Positions 1 to 9,635 of a stretch of 64,000 nt of DNA are shown here, piece by piece. Each line of letters begins with the position of its first letter. Position 1 is the first letter of the stretch. The notes under the pieces are model-generated. The model did no database searches. It had not been told where the DNA came from and saw nothing but the letters and a program-made list of their open reading frames with translations. Made by a program: the position numbers and the translations under genes. This DNA is from Selenomonadaceae bacterium (GTDB lineage: Bacteria > Bacillota > Negativicutes > Selenomonadales > Selenomonadaceae), in assembly GCA_017428215.1 (NCBI GenBank), contig JAFRRH010000052.1, forward strand, positions 47,697 through 111,696. The letters are read 5' to 3'.

Positions 1-2229
1 TGGGTTGTTCAAGCTACGAAAAAAGCTGATACAATAACTTCAGGCGGCGCAGATTCAATTAATGCAGACGCGGGTAACGATATTATTTTTGCCAATGCAA
101 GCGGCGCAACGATTACAACGGGCGCGGGCAATGATACCGTAATAATTTCTAAAGATGTCAACGATATTACGCTTAATGATTTGAACGCTAGCGACGCTTT
201 GATAATCGACGGTACTTTTAAAGTTGGTTTCGCGCAGGTTGAAGATAATCTGCTCGTCATAACCGATAAAACAAGCGGCAGAAAAATTCGCATTCCCTCC
301 AACGCAATCTACGCCAAAGTTAACGGCGTGACTATCAATAATTGGATTAACGGCGCGACAATAAATAACGTTGCTTTAAAATACAACGATACAAGCGGCG
401 TTGAGGTCGATTTGGACACCGTTGACACTTCCAAGACGGGCAAAGTTAAAGTTAATAATAACGACGTTGGGAACTTATCAAGCACGTATCCTAATGCTAC
501 GACGTTCACGCGCAACGGTTTGACGATTAAATTGCTCGGCGAAACTTCCGACACCGACGGCAATCCGAATAATATTGAATCAAAAACTTTAGCCGAATTA
601 ACAGACGACCAAAAAACGATTATCGCGGGTCTGTTTAAGTGGTGGGGTGCCGATTGCCTTAAACTTAACGAAGAAAGCTACGGTATAGGTTTTAATTCGT
701 CGACGGCAATGATTAAAGATATTGAGCTGTATTTTTACGACGGGCAAGGCAAGAGTAGCACGCTGGCGACTGTTTGGAATTGGCAACGCTACGATAGCGA
801 CGGATATGCAACGCGGCTCATGCTAAGTATCAACATGGATTACTATAAAAATATCAAAGCTGATAACATGGACGGTAGCTCTAGCAAAAGCAGCGCGATT
901 TATTTGGATAGAGCTTTGGCGCACGAATTTACACATGCGGTTATGGCGACTAATATAAATTTCTTTAACAGCTTGCCAATATTTATCAAAGAAGGTTCAG
1001 CCGAACTCACGCACGGCATTGACGACGTTCGCGGCTCCGATATTTTCGGCGTGGCTTATAATGCCACTCGATTAAGTAATTCTCTGAACGTAAAAAACAG
1101 TACCACTAAAACAAACGACAGTTACGCGGGCGGCTATATGTTCCTACGCTATTTGGCTAAGCAAGCCGCTACTCAAAATGCGTTCGGAGAAATTACCGCT
1201 AAAGTAAATCTCAACCAGAACGGGAATTATTACATAAGCGGGAATTCAACTTTAGAAACGGCAAGTCGTTCCTCAAAGGCGATAAAATTGGGCAAGTTGG
1301 CGAGTAAAGTTTATACTGTGACGGATACGGGCGTTCATCAAATTATTAACGGCAAAAAAGGCGTTAAAGTTGTCGGACTTACTTCAAATGACACTTACAA
1401 CGGCACGAGCGGCGCGGACACCGTTCAAACTGCTGAGGGCTCCAATGTAATCACGGGCGCGGGCAAGGACAGCATAAAAGTTTACGGACAATACGCGACA
1501 ATCAGCGCGGGTGCGGGCAACGATACTGTACAAGTTATGAATGGCTCGCATCACCTAATCGATTTGGGCGCAGGAAATAATCTGCTGAACTTCACGAGCA
1601 AATACAACTATCACAACAGTATAACGGGCGGCACCGGAAACGACATCATCAAAGGCGGCAGTAACGGTTATTTTAATAACATAATTGACCTTAGCGACGG
1701 GAAAAATAAAGTTCAGCTATATTACGGCGAAGAAAATATGATAACGACTGGCGCGGGCAAGGACTTAATCAGCATTGGCGGCGGAGCGAGCAATTCAGTT
1801 AATGCGGGCGGCGGCAATGATACTCTTTACGTCTACGGAAAAAATAATACAGTCGAAGGCGGCGCAGGTAACGATTCAATTTATGGTGGCGACGGCGCGG
1901 ATTTATTTTATGGCGGTAAAGGCAACGATACACTCTGGGGCGGTGGCGGCAATGATTCACTTTATGGCGGCGCAGGCAATGATACGTTCATTTATAAGCC
2001 TGGCGACGGCACCGATACGATTTTTGATTACCAGAGCGGAGACATTTTGCAAATTTTAACAACGAACGGGACGACAGGCGGAACTTTCACTAAGTCAGAG
2101 TTCACAAATGGAGACTTGACACTTACAATCAGCGGCGGCGGCAAAATTATTCTCGACGACGTTAGCAAAGGCGATTCGGTTAATATAAACGGCAAAAATT
2201 ACACGATTGGAAGCAAAGGTTTAAGTTAG
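1..2229 (+). CDS. RTX-type calcium-binding protein with metallopeptidase-like region (5' truncated)
   Basis: The reading frame is open from base 1, so the gene begins upstream of the window and the TTG at 181 is not its start. The visible part has three zones. First come degenerate G-A-G-N-D type repeats. Next is a globular region holding an HEFTH motif (bases 922-936) followed about 20 residues later by KEGSAEL, the arrangement of a zincin peptidase (HExxH plus downstream Glu). From about base 1400 there are repeated GxGND units, ending in five canonical nonapeptides such as GGAGNDTF (about 1855-2000). Such repeats bind calcium as a parallel beta-roll in proteins exported by type I secretion, and the C-terminal tail after the repeats fits an uncleaved secretion signal. 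Peptidase activity is inference from the motif. The stop is TAG at 2227. Confidence 0.8.
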   Translation, partial: WVVQATKKADTITSGGADSINADAGNDIIFANASGATITTGAGNDTVIISKDVNDITLNDLNASDALIIDGTFKVGFAQVEDNLLVITDKTSGRKIRIPSNAIYAKVNGVTINNWINGATINNVALKYNDTSGVEVDLDTVDTSKTGKVKVNNNDVGNLSSTYPNATTFTRNGLTIKLLGETSDTDGNPNNIESKTLAELTDDQKTIIAGLFKWWGADCLKLNEESYGIGFNSSTAMIKDIELYFYDGQGKSSTLATVWNWQRYDSDGYATRLMLSINMDYYKNIKADNMDGSSSKSSAIYLDRALAHEFTHAVMATNINFFNSLPIFIKEGSAELTHGIDDVRGSDIFGVAYNATRLSNSLNVKNSTTKTNDSYAGGYMFLRYLAKQAATQNAFGEITAKVNLNQNGNYYISGNSTLETASRSSKAIKLGKLASKVYTVTDTGVHQIINGKKGVKVVGLTSNDTYNGTSGADTVQTAEGSNVITGAGKDSIKVYGQYATISAGAGNDTVQVMNGSHHLIDLGAGNNLLNFTSKYNYHNSITGGTGNDIIKGGSNGYFNNIIDLSDGKNKVQLYYGEENMITTGAGKDLISIGGGASNSVNAGGGNDTLYVYGKNNTVEGGAGNDSIYGGDGADLFYGGKGNDTLWGGGGNDSLYGGAGNDTFIYKPGDGTDTIFDYQSGDILQILTTNGTTGGTFTKSEFTNGDLTLTISGGGKIILDDVSKGDSVNINGKNYTIGSKGLS

Positions 2230-2291
2230 GTTGCAAAAAGATAGGTGCTGTGTTACGATTAAAAATATTATAAATTCAGAGGTGGAAAAAA

Positions 2292-3929
2292 TTGCCCGTA
2301 ATGGAATATTTGGAGCGCAATGCGGCACTTTATGGCGATGAAGTTGCGCTTGTGGAATTAAATCCCGCTGTTGCCGACGGTCGGCGCATGAGTTGGAAAG
2401 AATTTAGCTTGATTGAGTCGAATTCTTTTGCGCCATATCGCAGAGAGATAACTTGGCGCGTTTTCGACGAGAAGGCTAATCGTTGTGCGAATCTTTTAAT
2501 TGAACGTGGCGTTCGCAAGGGCGATAAGGTCGCAATTTTGATGTACAACTGTCTTGAGTGGTTGCCGATTTATTTTGGGGTGCTGAAAACGGGAGCAATA
2601 GCTGTTCCGTTCAATTTTCGCTACGATGCGGCGGAGATTTTGTACTGCGCGGAGCTTGCTGAAGTCGATGTAATAATTTTCGGTCCGGAATTTATCGGAC
2701 GCATTGAAACTAATGCCGAACGCCTTAGCAAAGGTCGTTTATTGATTTATGTCGGGGATAATTGTCCCAGTTTCGCGGAAAGTTATCACATAATGGTTGA
2801 TGATTGCTCAAGTCTTAAGCCAATGGTCGGCGGAATCACTGAAGACGACTTCGGCGCGATATATTTTTCGTCAGGGACGACTGGATTTCCTAAAGCGATA
2901 CTTCATAAGCACCAGAGCTTGACGCAAGCCGCGCAGATGGAGCAAAAACATCATTTAACCAGCCGCGAGGACAATTTTTTATGTATACCGCCGCTTTATC
3001 ACACCGGAGCGAAATTTCATTGGATGGGAAGCCTCGTTGCGGGTTCAAAAGCCGTTTTACTCAAGGGAACGAAGCCGGAAATCATTTTGGACGCGGTTTC
3101 GAAGGAAAAATGCACAATCGTTTGGCTTTTAGTGCCGTGGGCGCAAGATATTGTTGACGCTCTCGACAGAGGCGACATTAAACTTGAAGATTATAAACTT
3201 GACCAATGGCGGCTCATGCACATAGGCGCACAGCCCGTTCCGCCGAGTTTAATTCGTCGTTGGAAGAAATATTTCCCGAATCATGACTACGACACGAATT
3301 ATGGCTTGAGCGAATCAACCGGACCTGGTTGCGTTCACTTAGGATTGGAAAATATTTCTAAAGTTGGCGCAATCGGCGTGCCTGGTTATCGTTGGGAGTG
3401 CAAAATCGTTGACGAACTCGGCGTTGAAGTTATTCGCGGCGATGTTGGCGAACTTTGCGTTAAAGGTCCCGGCGTTATGACGTGTTATTACAACGACCCG
3501 AAGGCTACCGCTGAAGTTTTGCACGATGATTGGCTTTTTACGGGCGATATGGCTATGCAAGACGAGGAAGGCTTTTATTTTTTGGTTGACAGGAAAAAAG
3601 ATGTCATAGTCATGGGCGGCGAGAATATTTATCCCGTCCAGATTGAAGATTTCCTGCACAAATTCGAGAAAATTAAAGACGTGGCGGTTATCGGATTGCC
3701 TGACAGGCGACTTGGCGAAATTTCTGCCGCGATTATCGAACTTCAACCCAATGTCACATGCACGGAAGAGGAAATTAACAATTTCTGCCTCGATTTGCCG
3801 CGTTATAAGCGTCCGAAGAAAATAATTTTCGCCGATGTTCCGCGTAATGCCACTGGCAAGATAGAAAAGCCCACTTTGCGTAAACGTTATGGCGCAGATA
3901 AACTCGTTGCGTTGGAAAATCGCAGTTAA
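2292..3929 (+). CDS. AMP-dependent acyl-CoA synthetase/ligase
   Basis: This is a class I adenylate-forming enzyme of 545 residues, a normal length for the family. It activates a carboxylic acid as acyl-AMP and transfers it to CoA. Visible core motifs are the phosphate-binding loop SSGTTGFPK, YGLSEST, the hinge GDMAMQDEEGF...DRKKD and the C-terminal PRNATGKIEK, whose lysine is the family's catalytic residue. The substrate cannot be read from the sequence; medium or long-chain fatty acids or aryl acids are possible. The TTG start is preferred over the ATG at 2301 because AGAGGTGG ends about 7 bases before the TTG but 16 before the ATG. rfbA follows 12 bases after the stop, which suggests one transcript. 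Confidence 0.85.
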   Translation: MPVMEYLERNAALYGDEVALVELNPAVADGRRMSWKEFSLIESNSFAPYRREITWRVFDEKANRCANLLIERGVRKGDKVAILMYNCLEWLPIYFGVLKTGAIAVPFNFRYDAAEILYCAELAEVDVIIFGPEFIGRIETNAERLSKGRLLIYVGDNCPSFAESYHIMVDDCSSLKPMVGGITEDDFGAIYFSSGTTGFPKAILHKHQSLTQAAQMEQKHHLTSREDNFLCIPPLYHTGAKFHWMGSLVAGSKAVLLKGTKPEIILDAVSKEKCTIVWLLVPWAQDIVDALDRGDIKLEDYKLDQWRLMHIGAQPVPPSLIRRWKKYFPNHDYDTNYGLSESTGPGCVHLGLENISKVGAIGVPGYRWECKIVDELGVEVIRGDVGELCVKGPGVMTCYYNDPKATAEVLHDDWLFTGDMAMQDEEGFYFLVDRKKDVIVMGGENIYPVQIEDFLHKFEKIKDVAVIGLPDRRLGEISAAIIELQPNVTCTEEEINNFCLDLPRYKRPKKIIFADVPRNATGKIEKPTLRKRYGADKLVALENRS

Positions 3930-3941
3930 GGAGGTCAAATT

Positions 3942-4823
3942 ATGGTAAACAAAGGGATAATTTTGGCGGGCGGCTCTGGTACGCGCCTTTATCCGCTAAC
4001 AGAAGTCGTTTCTAAGCAACTTATGCCCGTTTTCGATAAGCCAATGATTTATTATCCGCTGTCCACGCTGATGTTGGCTGGTATTCGCGATATTTTAATC
4101 ATCACGACGCCGCAGGACAGTCATTTATTCCAAGAATTGCTTAAAAACGGCTCGCAACTCGGCTTGAACATTTCATACGCCGTTCAACCTAAGCCCGAAG
4201 GTTTAGCACAAGCATTTTTAATCGGCGAAGAGTTTATCAACGGGCAAGGTTGCGCATTAGTTTTGGGCGATAACATTTTTTACGGCTCGGATTTCGCTAA
4301 ATTGGTGCAAAGGGCGGCTTCACACGACGAGGGCGCGACTGTTTTTGCTTATTACGTCAACGATCCGCAAAATTATGGCGTCGTCGAATTCAATCGCGAA
4401 ACGGGGCAAGCCGTTAGCTTAGAGGAAAAGCCTAAAAATCCCCGCTCAAATTACGCCGTCACAGGTCTTTACTTTTACGATAAAAATATTGTCGATATTG
4501 CCAAATCTATTAAACCTTCCGCTCGCGGCGAACTCGAAATCACCGACGTGAATAAAGTTTACTTGGAACGTGGCAATTTGCGTGTGGAAAAGATGCGTCG
4601 CGGCTATGCTTGGCTCGATACTGGCACTCACGAATCACTTTTGCAAGCTGGTTCCTTCGTACATACAATTCAGACGCGGCAAGGCTTAAAAATCTCCTGC
4701 ATTGAGGAAATTGCCTACCGTATGGGCTATATCGACGAAAATCAACTGCTAAAACTCGCTGAACCATTGCTTAAAAACGATTACGGCAAATATTTACAGC
4801 GACTAGCTAAACACGGACGATAA
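3942..4823 (+). CDS. rfbA: Glucose-1-phosphate thymidylyltransferase RfbA
   Basis: This enzyme makes dTDP-glucose from dTTP and glucose-1-phosphate, the first committed step to dTDP-rhamnose and other deoxysugars for surface glycans. The N-terminus carries the nucleotidyltransferase signature [11 protein letters not shown], followed by [17 protein letters not shown], both diagnostic of RmlA/RfbA. LGDNIFYG and [20 protein letters not shown] are also present. Its 293 residues match the family length. An AAGGAGG site sits 7 bases before the ATG. The other rml genes are not in the window, so rfbA here is separated from rmlBCD. A hairpin terminator follows. Confidence 0.95.
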   Translation: MVNKGIILAGGSGTRLYPLTEVVSKQLMPVFDKPMIYYPLSTLMLAGIRDILIITTPQDSHLFQELLKNGSQLGLNISYAVQPKPEGLAQAFLIGEEFINGQGCALVLGDNIFYGSDFAKLVQRAASHDEGATVFAYYVNDPQNYGVVEFNRETGQAVSLEEKPKNPRSNYAVTGLYFYDKNIVDIAKSIKPSARGELEITDVNKVYLERGNLRVEKMRRGYAWLDTGTHESLLQAGSFVHTIQTRQGLKISCIEEIAYRMGYIDENQLLKLAEPLLKNDYGKYLQRLAKHGR

Positions 4824-4834
4824 TTTTTCTACAA

Positions 4835-4868
4835 GCTGTCTGCTTAACGGCGACAGCAATTTTTTTTG
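4835..4868 (+). terminator. Rho-independent terminator after rfbA
   Basis: The inverted repeat GCTGTC...GACAGC (4835-4840 with 4852-4857) is followed by AA and eight T residues. It ends the acyl-CoA ligase/rfbA unit. The T-run overlaps the -35 box of the next promoter. Confidence 0.75.
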
Positions 4869-4894
4869 ACATTATGCCGCTACAAATTTATAAT
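4866..4894 (+). promoter_or_regulatory. Sigma-70-type promoter for the D,D-carboxypeptidase gene
   Basis: A consensus TTGACA (4866-4871) and TATAAT (4889-4894) are separated by 17 bases. The ribosome-binding site of the next gene is about 20 bases downstream. Both hexamers match the consensus exactly, so this is the strongest promoter seen in the window. Confidence 0.85.
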
Positions 4895-4926
4895 CAAATG
4901 GAATTTCCTTGCAAGGAGAGATAAAC

Positions 4927-6210
4927 TTGAACTTGAAAAGATTTTGGACGACGATAACCGTAATCGCAATGATTTTCGTCGGCGCAGAGGCTGCTCCAGA
5001 AGGAAGAATGCCCGCTTCCGAACTTATGCAGCTCGACGCGGCTCCACGCGGTGAAATTGCTCGTCCTATGCAACAAACTTTAACTTCAGAGAATTCTGGG
5101 CTAAATCCTGGCTATTCTGTCACTCCAATTCAAAATACGCGCCCAGTTTCGCCCGATGATGTCCTTCCTAACGTCACTGCAACCGCCGCTATCGTGATTG
5201 AGGCTTCAACTGGTCATGTTCTCTACGAACGCAACCCAGATCAGCGAATGTTCCCCGCAAGTACGACTAAAATGATGACATTAATCACCGCGCTTAAAAA
5301 TAATAAGCTTGATGAGATTGTAACCGTCGGTCCGGGCGCATATAACGCTGAAGGTTCGACTTTGTGGCTCGATGTCGGCGAAAAAATTCCTCTCGGCGAA
5401 CTTTTATACGGAATGATGTTGATTTCCGGTAATGACGGCGCGATTGCCATTGCTGAACACTGCGGAGGCACCGTTCCTGACTTCGCCGCTAAAATGACTG
5501 CCTATGCTCACGAATTTGGCGCAGTTAATACCAATTTCACCAATGCAAACGGCTTACCAGACTCAAATCACTACACAACAGCACGCGATTTGGCAATTAT
5601 GGCGGCTCACGGCTTCACAATTCCGCATTTCGAGGAAATTTGCTCAACCAAAGAGATTTCTTTTAACTGGATTCACGATGAAACTAAACTTTTACGCAAC
5701 GAAAATCAAATGTTGTGGCTATATCGCGGCGCAAATGGCATTAAAACCGGCTACACTGACGCGGCGGGGCGTTGTCTTGTCACTTCCGCTAAACAAAACG
5801 GCGTTCAACTAATTGCGGTCGTTTTGGACAGCCTTTATATATGGAATGATTCAATTTTCCTGCTTGATTACGGTTTTAGCCGCGTTTCGTCGCAAAGTTT
5901 GATTAAGGAGGGCGAAATCGTTAAAACTTTGCCAATTATCTCCGGTCGGCGTAAATCTATGCAAGTTAAAACCGCTGGCGAAATTATTATGCCGGTTTTC
6001 GAGGGCGACGACAACGCATATGACATTATTTACGATTTGCCCGACGCTTTAACCGCTCCGATAACTTCTGGCGAGACTATTGGCAAAATTCGCGTTGTTT
6101 TACCCGACGGAACGGAGGCGGCGTCCGTTAATGTCGTCACAACGGTTGATGTTGAGCAAAAATCTTTCTTCCGATTGATTATTGATAAGATAAAAAGCTT
6201 TTTTGCATGA
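4927..6210 (+). CDS. dacF: D-alanyl-D-alanine carboxypeptidase (PBP5/DacF family)
   Basis: A penicillin-binding protein that trims the terminal D-Ala from peptidoglycan stem peptides in the periplasm. All three active-site motifs of peptidase family S11 are present: SxxK in PASTTKMM, SGN in LISGNDGAIAIAE and KTG in GIKTGYTDAAGR. A signal peptide covers about the first 21 residues. The C-terminal domain after about residue 310 and the ending FFRLIIDKIKSFFA match the membrane-anchoring amphipathic helix of DacF/PBP5. The TTG at 4927 is chosen because AAGGAGAG lies 7 bases upstream. The in-frame TTG at 4909 would put that site inside the gene. Length is 427 residues. Confidence 0.92.
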   Translation: MNLKRFWTTITVIAMIFVGAEAAPEGRMPASELMQLDAAPRGEIARPMQQTLTSENSGLNPGYSVTPIQNTRPVSPDDVLPNVTATAAIVIEASTGHVLYERNPDQRMFPASTTKMMTLITALKNNKLDEIVTVGPGAYNAEGSTLWLDVGEKIPLGELLYGMMLISGNDGAIAIAEHCGGTVPDFAAKMTAYAHEFGAVNTNFTNANGLPDSNHYTTARDLAIMAAHGFTIPHFEEICSTKEISFNWIHDETKLLRNENQMLWLYRGANGIKTGYTDAAGRCLVTSAKQNGVQLIAVVLDSLYIWNDSIFLLDYGFSRVSSQSLIKEGEIVKTLPIISGRRKSMQVKTAGEIIMPVFEGDDNAYDIIYDLPDALTAPITSGETIGKIRVVLPDGTEAASVNVVTTVDVEQKSFFRLIIDKIKSFFA

Positions 6211-6225
6211 AAAGGAGAGTTTAAC

Positions 6226-6630
6226 ATGAGCGAGAGAGTAAAATTAGCAGATGAGCTTCACCGTAAGGGCTTTAGTTGTTCGCAATCGGTGGCTGTCGCC
6301 TGCGCGGACTTGGTTGACGTGCCTAATGACGTTTTATTTAAGGCAACGGAAGGTTTTGGCGCGGGTATGGGCACTATGGACGGCGTTTGCGGCGCATTGA
6401 CGGGCGGTTTGCTTATCGCGGGATTGAAAAACAGCACTGGCAATTTAATTTCGCCGAAATCTAAGCCGTCAACGATGAAAATTTCCAAAGCTATGCTGAA
6501 TAGTTTCCGCGAAAAGAGCGGCGCGATAATTTGCCGCGAAATTAAGGGCGTCGATACCGGAAAAATGCTTTGCTCGTGTCCGGATTGCATTAAACACGGC
6601 GTCGAGGTCGTCGAAGAACAATTTAACTAA
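6226..6630 (+). CDS. C_GCAxxG_C_C family protein
   Basis: A 134-residue protein matching the C_GCAxxG_C_C family. The early cysteine in FSCSQSV, the signature CGALTGG with neighbouring glycines, and a late pair in CSCPDC are all visible. The family is widespread in anaerobes and is thought to be redox or metal related, but its biochemical role is unknown. AAAGGAG precedes the ATG, and the gene lies 15 bases after the carboxypeptidase, probably on the same transcript. Confidence 0.8.
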   Translation: MSERVKLADELHRKGFSCSQSVAVACADLVDVPNDVLFKATEGFGAGMGTMDGVCGALTGGLLIAGLKNSTGNLISPKSKPSTMKISKAMLNSFREKSGAIICREIKGVDTGKMLCSCPDCIKHGVEVVEEQFN

Positions 6631-6646
6631 AAATTAGGTGTTGAAA

Positions 6647-7933
6647 ATGAAAAATTTATTAATTATGCATTGCTTTTTAGCGGTGCTGATTTTTTTTATG
6701 AATATGCCAAAAGTTTCAGCGGAAAATGAACTTGAAACTGCCGAAATTAGGCTCGTCTGCGCGATTTGTTCAATGGGAGCCTATTCCGACGACGAAAGTT
6801 ATCTTATGCGCTCAATGTTAAACGAACGCGGCTGGACGATTGAAAAAATTACTCAAAAAAATAATCGCGCATATGCAAGGGCGTATTTAGTAAGTAAAAA
6901 TAATATAAAAGTGCTCGCAATCGCCGGTACGGAGAATTTAAAAGACGTTGAAGTCAATTTCCGCGTCGGTCGAGTGCATTTGAATGATAATTTTACGCTT
7001 AATCCTTATGAAAAAAATATTCGCGATAAAATTTTCGTGCACAGAGGCTTTCGCGATTATGCCGACTTAGTTTTAAGCGACGGATTGGCTGAACGGCTTA
7101 AAAATTCCGTTGAAAATAATCCGAACGAAATAATTTACTTGACTGGACATAGTTTAGGCGGTTCAGTGGCGACGATTGTGGCTATTCGGCTTGCTGATTC
7201 AGGATTTTCAACTAAAAATTTAAAAGTTATAACGTTTGGTGCGCCGGCGGTCGGTTCTCGCGAACTTGCAAAGAATTATTCCGATAAAATCGAATTAACT
7301 CGCGTGGTTATGCGCGGCGATGTCGTAAAAAAGTCTTTACGGGCACTCGGATACGTTCAATTTGGCAAAACTTTGGAATATCGGCAGAATTCGAGTAGTG
7401 AACATATGGAACATAAAATGGCGGTGTATTTGGATTGCACAATTCGCGATTATTTATCGTCTGGCGGCACTTTGCGCTACGAAACGCAAAATAAAATTGC
7501 TACGCCGATTTATGTTGCGCCGATTCATTTAGTTAAGGGCGATTTTCACTCCGACGACGAAAAAATTATTTTGAACGCGCTTGACGATAGTTTAAGGAAT
7601 AATTTCAGCAATTTGACGTTCGCACCGGTTCAGAGCGTCAAAATAAACGAGAAAAAAATTTTGGACGAAGATTTTGATGAATTTGTCGCGGCGAGTAAAA
7701 ATTTTGGCTGTAAATACGTGCTGATTCGTATACTTCGCGCAAAAAAAATACGTGACGCGCAATCTGGAGAAAAATTCGTCACGTTGGAGGAAATTATTTT
7801 AGATACAAACGGCGTGCCGCTGTCCATGCAAACATCAGGCGAATCAACGGCAGAATTGACGATATTTGAGGCGGCAATCGCCGTTCAAGAGAATTTAAAG
7901 GATAATATCAGGAATTTTTTAGCCAATAATTGA
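6647..7933 (+). CDS. Secreted class 3 lipase family protein
   Basis: An alpha/beta-hydrolase of 428 residues with an N-terminal signal peptide (about 22 residues, ending near KVSAENE). The nucleophile elbow GHSLGG sits in a typical lipase_3 context (EIIYLTGHSLGG...ATIVAIRLAD), followed by the VITFGAPAVGSRE strand typical of Mbeh/fungal-type lipases. A C-terminal part of about 150 residues has no feature I recognise and may bind substrate or the envelope. The ATG at 6647 is preferred to the in-frame GTG at 6638, which would overlap the AGGTG ribosome-binding site. It probably hydrolyses glycerides or other esters outside the cytoplasm; the substrate is unknown. Confidence 0.8.
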   Translation: MKNLLIMHCFLAVLIFFMNMPKVSAENELETAEIRLVCAICSMGAYSDDESYLMRSMLNERGWTIEKITQKNNRAYARAYLVSKNNIKVLAIAGTENLKDVEVNFRVGRVHLNDNFTLNPYEKNIRDKIFVHRGFRDYADLVLSDGLAERLKNSVENNPNEIIYLTGHSLGGSVATIVAIRLADSGFSTKNLKVITFGAPAVGSRELAKNYSDKIELTRVVMRGDVVKKSLRALGYVQFGKTLEYRQNSSSEHMEHKMAVYLDCTIRDYLSSGGTLRYETQNKIATPIYVAPIHLVKGDFHSDDEKIILNALDDSLRNNFSNLTFAPVQSVKINEKKILDEDFDEFVAASKNFGCKYVLIRILRAKKIRDAQSGEKFVTLEEIILDTNGVPLSMQTSGESTAELTIFEAAIAVQENLKDNIRNFLANN

Positions 7934-8027
7934 ATTGTCAACAACGATTGGCGAGAAATCCGGCGTAGACTTTTGGGAGATTTTGATTTAAAATTCAGTC
8001 AAAACTTTTCAGAAGGGAAGATTCACT

Positions 8028-9620
8028 TTGTTTGATGAAAAATTTTCACGCAGAGATTTTATAAAGAAAACTTCAGCCGCCGCACTTGCACTTACTGCGA
8101 CGAATTTCTTGATTAAAGATGTTCACGCCGCTGAACCTTGCCGAATTCGGACGCGCTACGGAATTTACAATGGTTTTGTCGATAAACGCGGCGTTCAAAC
8201 GTGGCTTGGAATTCCCTACGCTAAACCGCCCGTCGGGAATTTACGTTGGCACGCGCCCGAACCTTTGGAGCCGAGCAATAAAGAGTTCAACGCAAAAAAA
8301 TTCGGCTTTTCGCCCTTGCAAGACCGCGACCCCGTCGAGCCTGCCTCCATGCTTAAACAAAGTGAAGATTGTTTGACGTTAAACATTTGGCGGCGTAGTT
8401 CAAAAAAAAATCAACCTGTTATGATTTTCATTCCTGGTGGCGGCTTTGTCAACGGTGGCAGTGGCGACCCGCTTTATAACGGCGCAAATCTCGCGGCAAG
8501 TCACGACGTCATTATTGTTACGATTAATTATCGGCTTAACATTTTTGGCTTCATGAATTTTTCTGTTATTGATTCGGCGTTCGAGGACACGGGGTATCTT
8601 GGCATTAAAGATCAAGTTGCGGCGTTGAAGTGGATTAAAGAAAATATTTCCGAATTTGGCGGCGACCCTGACAACGTGACGATTTTTGGCGAAAGTGCCG
8701 GCTCAATTTCAACTATGTTACTAATGGTCACACCCGCCGCGCAGGGATTGTTCAATAAGGTTATCGCGCAGTCGGGGCATTTGGCTTTTTACCATGTGCA
8801 CGAAAAGTCGTCGAAACTTGCCGAAGAGTTCATGAACTTTGGTGGCTATAAAAGTATGTCAGAGCTTATGAAAATGCCCGCCAAAAAACTCAACGCGACT
8901 TACGTAAAATTTACAGAGAAACGCGAGCTTGAGACGGAGGTTGACTACTTCCCGACGTGCGACGGAAAATATTTGCCTTTGCACCCGCTCCGAGATTTAA
9001 AAGACGGTGTAGCACGCGACATTAAACTTTTGACGGGCACGACTGCGGCTGAATATCTTTATTGGGCGTTTTACTTTGAGGGGATTTTGGAAGAACTGCA
9101 ACAATACCATGCAATACTTACGCCGATTTTATACGAAGGCGAATTTTTAACGGCTAAGGAACTTTATCAATCGTGGGAGCAAAATCATTTGGAGTTTGAA
9201 GATATTAAACGTTATGTGGAGTTCGCCAACCAGTTAGATTGGCGCGTTGGACATGAGCTGGCGGCGGAATATCAATCGGCGTTCGATGACGTTTATTTTT
9301 ATTTGTTCAGCCAAGAATCGCCCATTGAAGGTTTTGGCTCGTGCCACGCGATTGATTTGCCGTTTGTCTTCAACAACCCGAACAAGGAACTTGAGCCGAA
9401 TCCCGATGCAAAATTAGTTAAGCAGATACAAGCGGCGTGGTGTTCGTTTGCGGCGAGCGGCAATCCGAACAACGATTTAATTCCGACGTGGAAAAAATAT
9501 ACCGCCGCCGACCGCGAAACTATGGAAATGAATTTAGAGGCGTGGACGCTGCACAAAGATTTGAACACCGAAAACTTGACCGAACTGCGCGGCGTCTACG
9601 AAGATCATCTTTTAGATTGA
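8028..9620 (+). CDS. Carboxylesterase type B, Tat-exported
   Basis: This belongs to the cholinesterase/para-nitrobenzyl esterase family, with a normal length of 530 residues. The N-terminus SRRDFIKKTSAAALALTA is a twin-arginine signal, so the enzyme should be exported folded. Family motifs are present: TWLGIPYAKPPVGNLRW, EDCLTLNIW, the oxyanion region PGGGFVNGG and the nucleophile elbow FGESAGS. The histidine is likely in CHAIDLPFVF. The start is TTG at 8028 with GAAGGGAAG about 8 bases upstream. Its position after the lipase gene suggests a small set of exported ester hydrolases. Confidence 0.88.
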   Translation: MFDEKFSRRDFIKKTSAAALALTATNFLIKDVHAAEPCRIRTRYGIYNGFVDKRGVQTWLGIPYAKPPVGNLRWHAPEPLEPSNKEFNAKKFGFSPLQDRDPVEPASMLKQSEDCLTLNIWRRSSKKNQPVMIFIPGGGFVNGGSGDPLYNGANLAASHDVIIVTINYRLNIFGFMNFSVIDSAFEDTGYLGIKDQVAALKWIKENISEFGGDPDNVTIFGESAGSISTMLLMVTPAAQGLFNKVIAQSGHLAFYHVHEKSSKLAEEFMNFGGYKSMSELMKMPAKKLNATYVKFTEKRELETEVDYFPTCDGKYLPLHPLRDLKDGVARDIKLLTGTTAAEYLYWAFYFEGILEELQQYHAILTPILYEGEFLTAKELYQSWEQNHLEFEDIKRYVEFANQLDWRVGHELAAEYQSAFDDVYFYLFSQESPIEGFGSCHAIDLPFVFNNPNKELEPNPDAKLVKQIQAAWCSFAASGNPNNDLIPTWKKYTAADRETMEMNLEAWTLHKDLNTENLTELRGVYEDHLLD

Positions 9621-9635
9621 GTAAGAGAAAATATT

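Noticed and set aside
3339..3938. 199-codon minus-strand frame opposite the acyl-CoA ligase
   Set aside because: It lies wholly inside a well-supported gene and has no recognisable protein features.
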